NCBI RefSeq assembly: GCF_001294335.1
Contig: NZ_LGKG01000133.1
Location: forward strand, 55,494 to 119,493
Length of the DNA stretch: 64,000 nt
Direction of reading: 5' to 3'
Source of the DNA: Streptomyces chattanoogensis
GTDB taxonomy: Bacteria > Actinomycetota > Actinomycetes > Streptomycetales > Streptomycetaceae
Position 1 is the stretch's first letter; each line of letters opens with the position of its first letter. The translations under genes and the position numbers were made by a program. Below are positions 49,450-59,010 of the stretch, one piece after another. A model generated the notes under the pieces. It did no database searches. It saw only the letters and a program-made list of their open reading frames with translations, and was not told the origin of the DNA.

Positions 49450-52215
49450 CTACTGGGTAGCTTCCCCCCGAATGACCGAGAGCACTCCGTCCAATTCATC
49501 CGGCTTCACCATGACATCCCGCGCCTTGGAACCCTCACTGGGCCCGACGATGTTGCGCGATTCCATCAGATCCATCAGCCGTCCGGCCTTGGCGAAGCCC
49601 ACCCGCAGCTTGCGCTGGAGCATCGACGTCGACCCGAACTGGGTGGAAACCACCAGCTCGGCGGCCTGGCACAGCAGGTCGAGGTCGTCGCCGATGTCCT
49701 CGTCGATCTCCTTCTTCTGCTTGCCGCCCACGGTGACGTCGTCGCGGAAGACCGGCGCCATCTGATCCTTGCAGTGCTGCACGACGGCCGCGACCTCGGC
49801 CTCGGTGACAAAGGCGCCCTGCATCCGGACCGGCTTGTTCGCGCCCATCGGCAGGAACAGCCCGTCGCCCTTGCCGATCAGCTTCTCGGCGCCCGGCTGG
49901 TCGAGGATGACCCGGCTGTCGGCGAGCGAGGAGGTGGCGAACGCGAGCCGGGACGGCACATTGGCCTTGATCAGACCCGTCACGACGTCGACGGACGGGC
50001 GCTGGGTGGCCAGCACCAGATGGATGCCGGCCGCGCGGGCCAGCTGGGTGATGCGGACGATCGAGTCCTCCACATCGCGCGGCGCGACCATCATCAGGTC
50101 CGCCAGCTCGTCCACGATGACCAGCAGATACGGGTACGGCGCCAGCTCCCGTCCGCTGCCCTCGGGCGGGCTGACCCGGCCCTCGCGGACCGCCTCGTTG
50201 AAGTCGTCGATGTGCCGGAAGCCGTACGCCGCGAGGTCGTCGTAGCGCAGGTCCATCTCGCGCACCACCCACTGCAGCGCCTCGGCGGCGCGCTTGGGGT
50301 TGGTGATGATCGGCGTGATCAGGTGCGGAATGCCCTCGTACGCGGTCAGCTCGACCCGCTTGGGGTCGACCAGCACCATCCGCACGTCCTCCGGGGTGGC
50401 GCGCAGCATGACCGAGGTGATCAGGCAGTTGATGCAGGACGACTTTCCGGAGCCGGTCGCGCCCGCCACCAGGACGTGCGGCATCTTCGTCATGTTCGCC
50501 ATGACATAGCCGCCTTCGACGTCCTTGCCGAGCGCCACCAGCATCGGGTGATCGTCGCCCGCGGCATCCGCCAGCCGCAGCACATCGCCGAGGTTGACCA
50601 TCTCGCGGTCGGTGTTGGGGATCTCGATGCCGACCGCGGACTTGCCCGGGATCGGGCTGATGATGCGCACGTCGGGGCTGGCCACGGCGTAGGCGATGTT
50701 CTTGGCCAGCGCGGTGATCTTCTCGACCTTGACGGCCGGGCCGAGCTCGACCTCGTACCGCGTGACCGTCGGGCCCCGGGTGAAGCCGGTGACCGCGGCA
50801 TCGACCTTGAACTCCTGGAAGACATTGGTCAGCGAGGCCACTATCGCGTCGTTGGCGGCGCTGCGGGTCTTGCCGGGGCCGCCGCGTGACAGCAGGTCGA
50901 GGGAGGGCAGGGAGTAGGTGATGTCGCCGGAGAGCTGGAGCTGCTCGGCGCGCGGCGGCAGATCGCCGGACGGCTCGGGCGCGGGCTTGGTGAAGTCCGG
51001 TACGGCCACGACGGGCCCGTCCGCGGGCGGCTCGGCCTCCCGGGCCGGCGGCACCGCGCCGCTCTCCCCCTTGGTGTCCTCGGTGTCCTCGTAGTCTCCG
51101 CCCTCCCCGGAGATGCCGCTGCTGAGCCCGGCGACCAGCGGCGAGGGCTGGACGCCGTGCAGCACCGCACCGTCCAGCGCGGCGGCGGCCGCGGCGGCGA
51201 CGTCCACCGCGTCCATGGGCCGGTCCGCACCGGACTGCACGGACGCCCGGCGCGGGCGGCGGCGCTTGGCCAGCGCCTCTTCCTCGTACGCATCCGGATC
51301 TTCGGCGACGCCGCGGCGGGCCCGCCGGGCGGGCTGCTCGCGCCACTCCTGCGCGTACTCCTCGTCGAACTCCTCCTCCGCGGGCCGGAGCACCCCCAGC
51401 CGGACGCCCGCCGCGCGCAGCCGCTGCGGAACGGCGTTGACGGGCGTCGCGGTGACCACGAGCAGTCCGAAGACGGTCAGCAGCGCCAGCAGCGCCACCG
51501 CCAGGGTCTGCCCGACGGTGAAGATCAGCGGCTTGGACGCCGCCCAGCCCACATAGCCGCCGCCGTCCTGTATCGCCGCGAGTCCGTCGTTCCGGCCCGG
51601 CGAACCGCACGCCATGGCGACCTGCCCCAGGACGCCGACCACCAGGGCGGACAGCCCGATGACGATCCGGCCGTTGGCCTCGGGCTGCTCGGGATGGCGC
51701 ATCAGCCGCAGGGCGATGACCCCGAGCAGTATCGGCACGACCAGATCGAGACGGCCGAAGGCGCCGGTGACCAGCAGCTCGACGAGATCGCCCACCGGGC
51801 CGCTGAGGCTGGACCAGGTGCCGGCCGCGATCACCAGCGCCAGGCCGAGCAGCAGCAGCGCCAGACCGTCCTTGCGGTGCGCCGGGTCGAGGTTCTTCGC
51901 GCCCCGGCCGAAGTGGCGGAACACCGCGCCGATGCCGTGCGCCGCCCCGAGCCAGCAGGCGCGCGCGAGGCGGTAGACGCCGCCCGTCGGCGAGGGCGCC
52001 GGCTTGGCAGCCGCCGTCCTCTTGGCGGGCGCCTTCTTCGCCGGTGCCTTCTTCGCGGCCGCGGCCTTCTTCACCGGCGGCTTGCCGGCGGACGGTTTTC
52101 TCGCGGACGGCTTCTTCGCGGCGGTCTTCTTCGCGGCGCCCGACGACTGTCCGGCGCGCTGCTTGGAGGGTCCCGCCTTGCTCTGGGTTCCCTTGCCGGA
52201 CGTACGTGAGGCCAT
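49450..52215 (-). CDS. ftsK: DNA translocase FtsK/SpoIIIE
   Basis: 921 residues. An N-terminal Lys/Ala-rich region (about 1–70; AKKAPAKKAPAKR repeats), four TM segments (about 110–290), an acidic/Pro-rich linker (about 300–440), then the RecA-like motor with Walker A AGATGSGKSS (about 582) and Walker B LLVIVDELADLMM (about 697). A DNA-orienting gamma domain ends the protein (about 860–921). It moves chromosomes into spore compartments at sporulation septa. The ATG at 52213–52215 has no Shine–Dalgarno, but a promoter is placed for a leaderless start. Confidence 0.97.
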   Translation of the reverse strand: MASRTSGKGTQSKAGPSKQRAGQSSGAAKKTAAKKPSARKPSAGKPPVKKAAAAKKAPAKKAPAKRTAAAKPAPSPTGGVYRLARACWLGAAHGIGAVFRHFGRGAKNLDPAHRKDGLALLLLGLALVIAAGTWSSLSGPVGDLVELLVTGAFGRLDLVVPILLGVIALRLMRHPEQPEANGRIVIGLSALVVGVLGQVAMACGSPGRNDGLAAIQDGGGYVGWAASKPLIFTVGQTLAVALLALLTVFGLLVVTATPVNAVPQRLRAAGVRLGVLRPAEEEFDEEYAQEWREQPARRARRGVAEDPDAYEEEALAKRRRPRRASVQSGADRPMDAVDVAAAAAAALDGAVLHGVQPSPLVAGLSSGISGEGGDYEDTEDTKGESGAVPPAREAEPPADGPVVAVPDFTKPAPEPSGDLPPRAEQLQLSGDITYSLPSLDLLSRGGPGKTRSAANDAIVASLTNVFQEFKVDAAVTGFTRGPTVTRYEVELGPAVKVEKITALAKNIAYAVASPDVRIISPIPGKSAVGIEIPNTDREMVNLGDVLRLADAAGDDHPMLVALGKDVEGGYVMANMTKMPHVLVAGATGSGKSSCINCLITSVMLRATPEDVRMVLVDPKRVELTAYEGIPHLITPIITNPKRAAEALQWVVREMDLRYDDLAAYGFRHIDDFNEAVREGRVSPPEGSGRELAPYPYLLVIVDELADLMMVAPRDVEDSIVRITQLARAAGIHLVLATQRPSVDVVTGLIKANVPSRLAFATSSLADSRVILDQPGAEKLIGKGDGLFLPMGANKPVRMQGAFVTEAEVAAVVQHCKDQMAPVFRDDVTVGGKQKKEIDEDIGDDLDLLCQAAELVVSTQFGSTSMLQRKLRVGFAKAGRLMDLMESRNIVGPSEGSKARDVMVKPDELDGVLSVIRGEATQ

Positions 52216-52222
52216 GGCGACG

Positions 52223-52250
52223 AGATTACAGGCGTCGGCAGGCGTGTCAC
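52223..52250 (-). promoter_or_regulatory. ftsK promoter for a leaderless mRNA
   Basis: GTGACA (52245–52250), 16-nt spacer, TAATCT (52223–52228) on the minus strand. Seven nt separate the -10 box from the A of the ftsK ATG, so transcription should begin at the start codon. A Shine–Dalgarno is absent, which agrees. Confidence 0.6.
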
Positions 52251-52328
52251 GAGCGCGCGCCGCTTCACCCATTCGTGTCGCGCGACCGCCTCATGAGAGC
52301 CCGTCAGCCGCCCGCCGGCGGACGCCGC

Positions 52329-52985
52329 TCAGGCCCCGGCGCCGCCCGACCCCGGTTCCAGCGCGTCCAGCGCCCGGCGCAGACCGGTCAGCTTGCGCTC
52401 CAGATGCGCGGCCGTGGCGACCGCGGCGGCCTCCGCGGTCTCGTCCAGCTGCTTGGACAGCGCCTCCGCCTGCTCCTCGACCGCCGCCAGCCGCGCCGAG
52501 AGCTCGGCGAGCAGCCCGGCGGACTCCCTCGCCTCCGAGCTCGGCCGCCCGCCTTCCAGCTGCAGCCTCAGCAGCGAGGCCTGCTCACGCAGTTGGCAGT
52601 TCTTCATGTACAGCTCGACGAACACCGAGACCTTGGCGCGCAGCACCCAGGGATCGAACGGCTTGGAGATGTAGTCCACCGCGCCGGCCGCATAGCCGCG
52701 GAAGGTGTGGTGCGGGCCGTGGTTGATGGCCGTCAGGAAGATGATCGGGATGTCGCGGGTGCGCTCGCGCCGCTTGATGTGCGCGGCGGTCTCGAATCCA
52801 TCCATTCCCGGCATCTGCACATCGAGCAGAATCACCGCGAAGTCGTCCGTGAGCAGTGCTTTGAGCGCTTCCTCCCCGGACGATGCCCGCACCAGTGTCT
52901 GATCGAGCGCGGAGAGGATCGCCTCCAGCGCCAGCAGATTCTCCGGCCGGTCATCGACCAGGAGGATCTTGGCCTTCTGCACCAT
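52329..52985 (-). CDS. osaB: Response regulator OsaB
   Basis: 218 residues. A receiver domain (about 4–120; VDDRPENLLAL, Asp in LLDVQMPGMDGF about 54, Lys in SKPFD about 105), then a predicted coiled coil (about 125–205) in place of a DNA-binding domain. This coiled-coil output is characteristic of OsaB, partner of OsaA in Streptomyces osmoadaptation and development. GGAGGA lies 7 nt before the ATG at 52983–52985. An in-frame ATG 28 codons upstream is a possible earlier start. It follows osaA by 255 bp on the same strand. Confidence 0.9.
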   Translation of the reverse strand: MVQKAKILLVDDRPENLLALEAILSALDQTLVRASSGEEALKALLTDDFAVILLDVQMPGMDGFETAAHIKRRERTRDIPIIFLTAINHGPHHTFRGYAAGAVDYISKPFDPWVLRAKVSVFVELYMKNCQLREQASLLRLQLEGGRPSSEARESAGLLAELSARLAAVEEQAEALSKQLDETAEAAAVATAAHLERKLTGLRRALDALEPGSGGAGA

Positions 52986-53240
52986 GGCCCGTCCTCCTCG
53001 CCCCGGCATGGAACCGGACGCCGCCCCAGGGGACGACTCCGTCACGTCGCCCGTTCTTGTGCCGGTCATGGTAGCTGCACCCCGCCTATCGCCACACCCT
53101 GTCACCGCGATGTCACTGTGCACGTAGCAGAAACGCAGCGAGAGACCAGAAGGTTCCCCGAATACCGCGCTTCCACACGTCCGCGGCAACAGTGAGTCAG
53201 CACGCGATGATCCTCTTTCGGCTCCATACTGGATGCACCG

Positions 53241-56200
53241 TCACCTCGCGCGCATCCATTGCTCCATGACCGACAACAGATGATCGGTATCCACCGGCTT
53301 GGTCACATAGTCGGAGGCTCCGGAGTCGATGCTCTTCTCCCGGTCGCCCTTCATCGCCTTCGCGGTCAGCGCGATGATCGGCAGCCCGGCGAACTGCGGC
53401 ATCCGCCGGATCGCGGAGGTCGTCGCATAGCCGTCCATCTCCGGCATCATGATGTCCATCAGCACCAGGACGATATCGTCGTGCTGCTCCAGCACCTCGA
53501 TGCCCTCCCGGCCGTTCTCGGCGTACAGCACCGACAGGCCGTTCTGCTCCAGGACGCTGGTGAGCGCGAAGACGTTACGGATGTCGTCGTCGACGATCAG
53601 CACCTTCTCGCCGTGGAAGCCGCCCCCGAAGCCCGGCTCCACCAGATCCTGGCCGTTGCCGATCCAGGGCTCCTCGGCGGGCTGCTGCGTGGTCGGCTCC
53701 GCCGGCTGGCGGGGCGTCTGCTGCGGCGGGGTGGACACGGGCTGGCCGCCCGGCAGCGCGAACCGCCGTGCACCGCCCGAAATCCCGCGCCGACGGCGCC
53801 GGTTGAGGCTGGAGGCCATCCCCTCCTCCGGCAGCGTCTCGGGCTCGGGCTGCCGCCCGACCTCCACCTCGCGCGCCTCCGCGTCCATCGCCAGCCCGCC
53901 GGCCACCAGCTGCGGGTAGCCCTGCGGCGGCAGCCCGCCCGGGTTGTGCGGAAGGTAGAGCGTGAAGGTGGAGCCCCGGTTGGGCTCGCTCTGGGCGTGG
54001 ATCTCGCCGCCCAGCAGCCGGGCGATCTCCCGGCTGATGGACAGGCCCAGGCCGGTACCGCCGTACTTGCGGCTGGTCGTGCCGTCCGCCTGCTTGAACG
54101 CCTCGAAGATCACCCGCATCTTGCTGGACGCGATGCCGATACCGGTGTCGGTCACCGAGAACGCGATCATGTCGGCGTCCGGATCCCGCAGCGACCCGTG
54201 CTCCAGCAGCTGCTCGCGGATCGCCACCGGCACGTCCGCACCGGCCGGCCGGATCACCAGCTCGACGGCTCCGGTGTCGGTGAACTTCACCGCGTTGGAC
54301 AGCAGATTCCGCAGCACCTGCAGCAGCCGCTGTTCGTCGGTGTGCAGCGTGGCCGGCAGCTCCGGGGAGACCCGTACGGAGAAGTCGAGTCCCTTCTCCG
54401 CGGTCAGCGGCCGGAATGTCGCCTCGACATAGTCGACGAGCTGGACCAGCGCGATCCGCGTCGGACTGACGTCCATCTTGCCCGCCTCGACCTTCGACAG
54501 ATCGAGGATGTCGTTGATCAGCTGCAGCAGATCGGATCCGGCGCCATGGATCGTTTCGGCGAATTCGACCTGCTTCGGGGAGAGGTTCCCCTCGGCGTTG
54601 TCGGCCAGCAACTTGGCCAGAATCAGCAGGGAGTTCAGCGGTGTGCGCAGCTCGTGCGACATGTTCGCCAGGAACTCCGACTTGTAGCGCATGGAGACCG
54701 CGAGCTGCTCGGCGCGCTCCTCCAGGACCTGCCGCGCCTCCTCGATCTCGGTGTTCTTCACCTCGATGTCGCGGTTCTGCGCGCGCAGCTGCTCGGCCTT
54801 CTCCTCCAGCTCGGAGTTCGACAGCTCCAGCGCCTTCTGCCGGCTCTCCAGCTCCGCCGAGCGCTCCCGCAGCTGCTCGGTCAGCTCCTGCGACTGCTTG
54901 AGCAGCACCTCGGTCTTGGTGTTGACCGAGATGGTGTTGACGCTGGTCGCGATCATCTCGGCGATCTGGCTGAGGAAGTCCTTCTGGATCTGGGTGAACG
55001 GCTGGAACGACGCCAGCTCGATCACCCCGAGCACCTTGTCCTCGAACAGCACCGGCAGCACGATCACATTCGCCGGCGGCGCCTCGCCCAGCCCGGACGC
55101 GATCTTGAGGTAACCGGAGGGGACGTTCTCCACCAGGATGGTGCGCCCCTCCTCCGCCGCCGTGCCGATCAGCGTCTCACCGGGCTTGAAGGTGGTGGGC
55201 ATACCGCCCATGGAGTAGCCGTACGAGCCCATCAGCCGCAGCTCGTACGCGCCCGGCTCGCCGCCGTCCGCACCGATCTCCTGAGTCTCGGGCTGGGCCG
55301 CGAGGAAGAACGCCCCGTGCTGTGCGGAGACCGCGGGCGACAGCTCGCTCATGATCAGCGTGGCGACGTCCTTGAGATCCCGCCGCCCCTGCATCAGACC
55401 GGAGATCCGGGCCAGATTGCCCTTGAGCCAGTCCTGTTCCTCGTTGGCGAGGGTGGTCTCGCGGAGCGTGGAGATCATGGTGTTGACGTTGTCCTGGAGC
55501 TCCAGGATCTCGCCGGCCGCGTCCACGTCGATGCGGACGTTGTGGTCGCCCAGGGTCACCGCCGCGGCGACGGCGGCGATCGCCCGCACCTGACGGGTCA
55601 GGTTGCCGGCCATCTCGTTGACGGACTCCGTCAGGTCCTTCCAGGTGCCGGCCACGCCCCGCACCTGCGCCTGACCGCCCAGCTGGCCTTCCGTACCCAC
55701 CTCGCGGGCCACCCTGGTGACCTGCTCGGCGAAGGACGACAGCTGGTCGACCATGGTGTTGATGGTGGTCTTCAGCGCCAGGATCTCGCCCCGGGCGTCC
55801 ACGTCGATCTTCTTTGTGAGATCACCCTTGGCCACTGCCGTGGTGACCATCGCGATGTTACGGACCTGGCCGGTGAGGTTGTTGGCCATGGAGTTCACCG
55901 ACTCCGTGAGGTCCTTCCACGTACCGGCGACACCGGGGACGCGGGCCTGGCCGCCCAGGATGCCGTCGGTGCCCACCTCGCGGGCCACGCGGGTGACCTC
56001 GTCGGCGAACGACGACAGGGTGGTGACCATCGTGTTGACCGTGTCGGCCAGCTGCGCGACCTCGCCGCGCGCCTCGACCGTCACCTTCTTCGTCAGATCG
56101 CCGTTGGCAACCGCCGCCGAGACCTGGGAGATGTTGCGCACCTGGATGGTCAGGTTGTTGGCCATCAGGTTGACGTTGTCGCTGAGGTCCTTCCAGATGC

Positions 56201-58751
56201 CGGTGACACCCGGAACCCTTGCCTGGCCGCCCAGTTGGCCTTCCGTGCCGACCTCACGGGCGACCCGCGTCACCTGCTCCGCGAACAGCGACAGCTGGTC
56301 GACCATGGTGTTCACGGTCGTGACGAGTTCGAGGATCTCGCCCTTCGCATCGACAGTGATCTTCTTCGACAGATCACCGCGCGCGACCGCCGTGGTCACC
56401 TCGCCGATGTTGCGCACCTGCGAGGTCAGGTTGTTCGCCATGAAGTTGACGGACTGGGTGAGGTCCTTCCACGTACCGCTGACGCCCTGCACCTCGGCCT
56501 GGCCGCCCAGGATGCCCTCGGTACCCACCTCGCGGGCGACCCGGGTGACCTGCTCCGCGAAGGACGACAGCTGGTCGACCATCGTGTTCAGGGTGTTCTT
56601 CAGCTCGAGGATCTCGCCCCGGGCATCCACATCGATCTTCTGCGACAGGTCACCGCGCGCGACCGCCGTCGCGACCTGCGCGATGTTACGGACCTGGGCC
56701 GTCAGGTTGCCGGCCATACCGTTCACGGAATCGGTCAGATCCCGCCAGACTCCCGCGACGCCCGGCACCTGCGCCTGACCGCCCAGCCGGCCGTCCGTGC
56801 CGACCTCCCGGGCGACCCGGGTGACCTGCTCGGCGAACGCGGAGAGCTGGTCGACCATCGTGTTGATGGTGCTCTTCAGCTCCAGGATCTCGCCGCGCGC
56901 GTCGACGTCGATCTTCTGCGACAGGTCACCGCGCGCGACCGCCGTCGTCACCTGGGCGATCTGCCGCACCTGCGAGGTCAGGTTCCCCGCCATGAAGTTG
57001 ACGGAGTCGGTCAGTTCCTTCCAGGTGCCGCTGACGCCGTCCACCCGGGCCTGCCCGCCCAGCCGGCCCTCCGTACCCACGTCCCTGGCCATCCGGGTGA
57101 CCTGGTCGGCGAAGGACGACAGCTGGTCCACCATCGTGTTGACGGTGTTCTTCAGCTGGAGCATCTCACCGGAGACGTCGACGGTGACCTTCTGCGACAG
57201 ATCACCGTTGGCGACCGCCGTCGTCACCTGCGCGATATTGCGCACCTGGCCGGTGAGGTTACGGAAGGCCGTGTTCACGGAGTCCGTGAGGTCCTTCCAC
57301 GTACCGGCCGCGCCCGGCACCGCCGCCTGGCCGCCCAGCTCACCCTCGACGCCGATCTCCCGCGCCACACGGGTCACTTCGGAACCGAACGCCGAGAGCT
57401 GGTCCACCATCGTGTTGACGGTGTTCTTCAACTCCAGCATCTCACCGGCCACATCGACGGTGACCTTCTGCGACAGATCACCATTGGCGACCGCCGTGGT
57501 CACCTGCGCGATGTCCCGGACCTGCCCGGTGAGGTTACGGAAGGCGTTGTTCACCGAGTCGGTGAGGTCCTTCCACGTCCCCGCCGCGCCCGGCACCTGC
57601 GCCTGCCCGCCGAGCTGTCCCTCGGCCCCGACCTCGTTGGCCACTCGGGTCACTTCGTCCGCGAAGGTCCGCAGCGTCTCGGTCATGGTGTTGATGGTGT
57701 CGGCGAGCTGCGCGACCTCGCCGCGCGCACTGACCGTGACCTTCTGCGACAGATCGCCGTTCGCGACGGCGGTGGTGACCTGGGCGATACCGCGCACCTG
57801 GGCCGTCAGGTTGCCGGCCATGAGGTTGACCGAATCCGTCAGGTCCTTCCACACCCCGGCCACACCGGGCACCTGCGCCTGGCCGCCGAGCTCGCCCTCC
57901 GTACCGACCTCGCGGGCCACCCGCGTCACCTCGGAGGCGAACGAGGAGAGCTGGTCCACCATCGTGTTGACGGTGTTCTTCAGCTCCAGCATCTCGCCGG
58001 CGACATGCACCGTCACCTTGCGCGACAGATCACCCTTGGCGACCGCCGTCGTCACGAGAGCAATGTCACGCACCTGAGCGGTGAGCCGGGACGCCATCGT
58101 GTTGACGGATTCCGTGAGATCCTTCCACGAACCCGACATTCCACGCACTCGCGCCTGCCCGCCGAGCTTGCCCTCCGTACCGACCTCACTGGCCACCCGG
58201 GTGACCTCGTCGGTGAACGCGGACAGCTGGTCGACCAGCCCGTTGACGGTGCGCCCGACCTTGAGGAACTCCCCCCGCAGCGGATGCTCCGACGAGCTGT
58301 CCGAGCTGCGCGACCGCAGATCCATCCGCTGTTCCAGGTCGCCCTCGGACACCGCGGACAGCACCCGACCCACCTCGGAGACCGGCCGTACGAGATCGTC
58401 CACCAGGGCGTTCGAGGCATCGATGGCCGCCGCCCAGGAGCCCTCGGCCGCGCCGACCTCCAGCCGCTCGGTGAGCTTCCCCTCACGGCCGACCACTCTG
58501 CGCACCCGCGCCAGCTCGCCGGTCAGATGCAGATTACGGTCCGCGACCTCGTTGAAAACGGCCGCGATCTCCGACATGACGCCTTCGCCGTTGACCGTGA
58601 GCCGCTTGCGGAAGTTGCCGTCCCGCATGGCGACAAGAGCGACCAACAGCCGATTCAGGGCAGCCGTGTCCACCTCGGTCGTCCCGTTGTTCCGGGATCG
58701 TCCGCCTTTCGCGCGCGTGCTTGCGCCCCGCGCCGCTGCGCCAGACTCCAC
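53241..58751 (-). CDS. osaA: Poly-HAMP hybrid histidine kinase OsaA
   Basis: 1,836 residues and no TM segment. After about 30 residues, tandem HAMP modules fill about 30–1,100: ten complete 92-residue units (each with a GDL…KVTV motif and a second half WKDLTDSVN…AxNLTxQVR) plus divergent ones at both ends. Then GAF (about 1,105–1,265), a coiled coil (about 1,270–1,345), HisKA with SHELRTPLN (about 1,365), HATPase (NLLSNAVKF about 1,485; DTGIGIA; GTGLGLS about 1,565), a Pro/Gln-rich linker and a C-terminal receiver (Asp in [10 protein letters not shown] about 1,760). This matches OsaA, which controls osmoadaptation through OsaB. GGGAGGG precedes the GTG. Confidence 0.95.
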   Translation of the reverse strand: MESGAAARGASTRAKGGRSRNNGTTEVDTAALNRLLVALVAMRDGNFRKRLTVNGEGVMSEIAAVFNEVADRNLHLTGELARVRRVVGREGKLTERLEVGAAEGSWAAAIDASNALVDDLVRPVSEVGRVLSAVSEGDLEQRMDLRSRSSDSSSEHPLRGEFLKVGRTVNGLVDQLSAFTDEVTRVASEVGTEGKLGGQARVRGMSGSWKDLTESVNTMASRLTAQVRDIALVTTAVAKGDLSRKVTVHVAGEMLELKNTVNTMVDQLSSFASEVTRVAREVGTEGELGGQAQVPGVAGVWKDLTDSVNLMAGNLTAQVRGIAQVTTAVANGDLSQKVTVSARGEVAQLADTINTMTETLRTFADEVTRVANEVGAEGQLGGQAQVPGAAGTWKDLTDSVNNAFRNLTGQVRDIAQVTTAVANGDLSQKVTVDVAGEMLELKNTVNTMVDQLSAFGSEVTRVAREIGVEGELGGQAAVPGAAGTWKDLTDSVNTAFRNLTGQVRNIAQVTTAVANGDLSQKVTVDVSGEMLQLKNTVNTMVDQLSSFADQVTRMARDVGTEGRLGGQARVDGVSGTWKELTDSVNFMAGNLTSQVRQIAQVTTAVARGDLSQKIDVDARGEILELKSTINTMVDQLSAFAEQVTRVAREVGTDGRLGGQAQVPGVAGVWRDLTDSVNGMAGNLTAQVRNIAQVATAVARGDLSQKIDVDARGEILELKNTLNTMVDQLSSFAEQVTRVAREVGTEGILGGQAEVQGVSGTWKDLTQSVNFMANNLTSQVRNIGEVTTAVARGDLSKKITVDAKGEILELVTTVNTMVDQLSLFAEQVTRVAREVGTEGQLGGQARVPGVTGIWKDLSDNVNLMANNLTIQVRNISQVSAAVANGDLTKKVTVEARGEVAQLADTVNTMVTTLSSFADEVTRVAREVGTDGILGGQARVPGVAGTWKDLTESVNSMANNLTGQVRNIAMVTTAVAKGDLTKKIDVDARGEILALKTTINTMVDQLSSFAEQVTRVAREVGTEGQLGGQAQVRGVAGTWKDLTESVNEMAGNLTRQVRAIAAVAAAVTLGDHNVRIDVDAAGEILELQDNVNTMISTLRETTLANEEQDWLKGNLARISGLMQGRRDLKDVATLIMSELSPAVSAQHGAFFLAAQPETQEIGADGGEPGAYELRLMGSYGYSMGGMPTTFKPGETLIGTAAEEGRTILVENVPSGYLKIASGLGEAPPANVIVLPVLFEDKVLGVIELASFQPFTQIQKDFLSQIAEMIATSVNTISVNTKTEVLLKQSQELTEQLRERSAELESRQKALELSNSELEEKAEQLRAQNRDIEVKNTEIEEARQVLEERAEQLAVSMRYKSEFLANMSHELRTPLNSLLILAKLLADNAEGNLSPKQVEFAETIHGAGSDLLQLINDILDLSKVEAGKMDVSPTRIALVQLVDYVEATFRPLTAEKGLDFSVRVSPELPATLHTDEQRLLQVLRNLLSNAVKFTDTGAVELVIRPAGADVPVAIREQLLEHGSLRDPDADMIAFSVTDTGIGIASSKMRVIFEAFKQADGTTSRKYGGTGLGLSISREIARLLGGEIHAQSEPNRGSTFTLYLPHNPGGLPPQGYPQLVAGGLAMDAEAREVEVGRQPEPETLPEEGMASSLNRRRRRGISGGARRFALPGGQPVSTPPQQTPRQPAEPTTQQPAEEPWIGNGQDLVEPGFGGGFHGEKVLIVDDDIRNVFALTSVLEQNGLSVLYAENGREGIEVLEQHDDIVLVLMDIMMPEMDGYATTSAIRRMPQFAGLPIIALTAKAMKGDREKSIDSGASDYVTKPVDTDHLLSVMEQWMRAR
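55450..58350. repeat. Tandem 276-bp HAMP-coding repeats in osaA
   Basis: About ten 276-bp units (92 codons) in direct orientation within osaA, highly similar to one another at the DNA level with stretches of near identity, for example the strings encoding LTDSVN and VNTMVDQLS. Unit borders were set from the protein motif GDL. Confidence 0.9.
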
Positions 58752-59010
58752 CGTGTCCCTCCCGCAGGGTCGACCGTTCTACCCGGGCTTTCTCTTGGTA
58801 CTTGCCCAGTGTTTCACCATGGCCCAACGAGGCCATAACAGTTCGGCAGCATCGCATACCGTCCGGGGCACGATTAGGGCGGAAACACATGTGACCGGCA
58901 TCCTCGGACGCGGCGAAGGTAAGTAACCTGGCATACGGCTGTCCACCCGCCCGGCAGGCCGGCGCGGGCGGTGGCCAAGCACAACAGGTATTCGGAGGGG
59001 CGCCGCGACC

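Noticed and set aside
55450..58350. HAMP repeats as a mobile or satellite repeat
   Set aside because: Units are in frame and part of a known domain architecture, so they are coding domain repeats.
53259..58838. A very long open frame antisense to osaA (about 1,859 codons)
   Set aside because: High third-position GC leaves the opposite strand open. Its composition (Arg/His/Asp-rich, no domain) and exact mirroring of the HAMP repeats mark it as a shadow.
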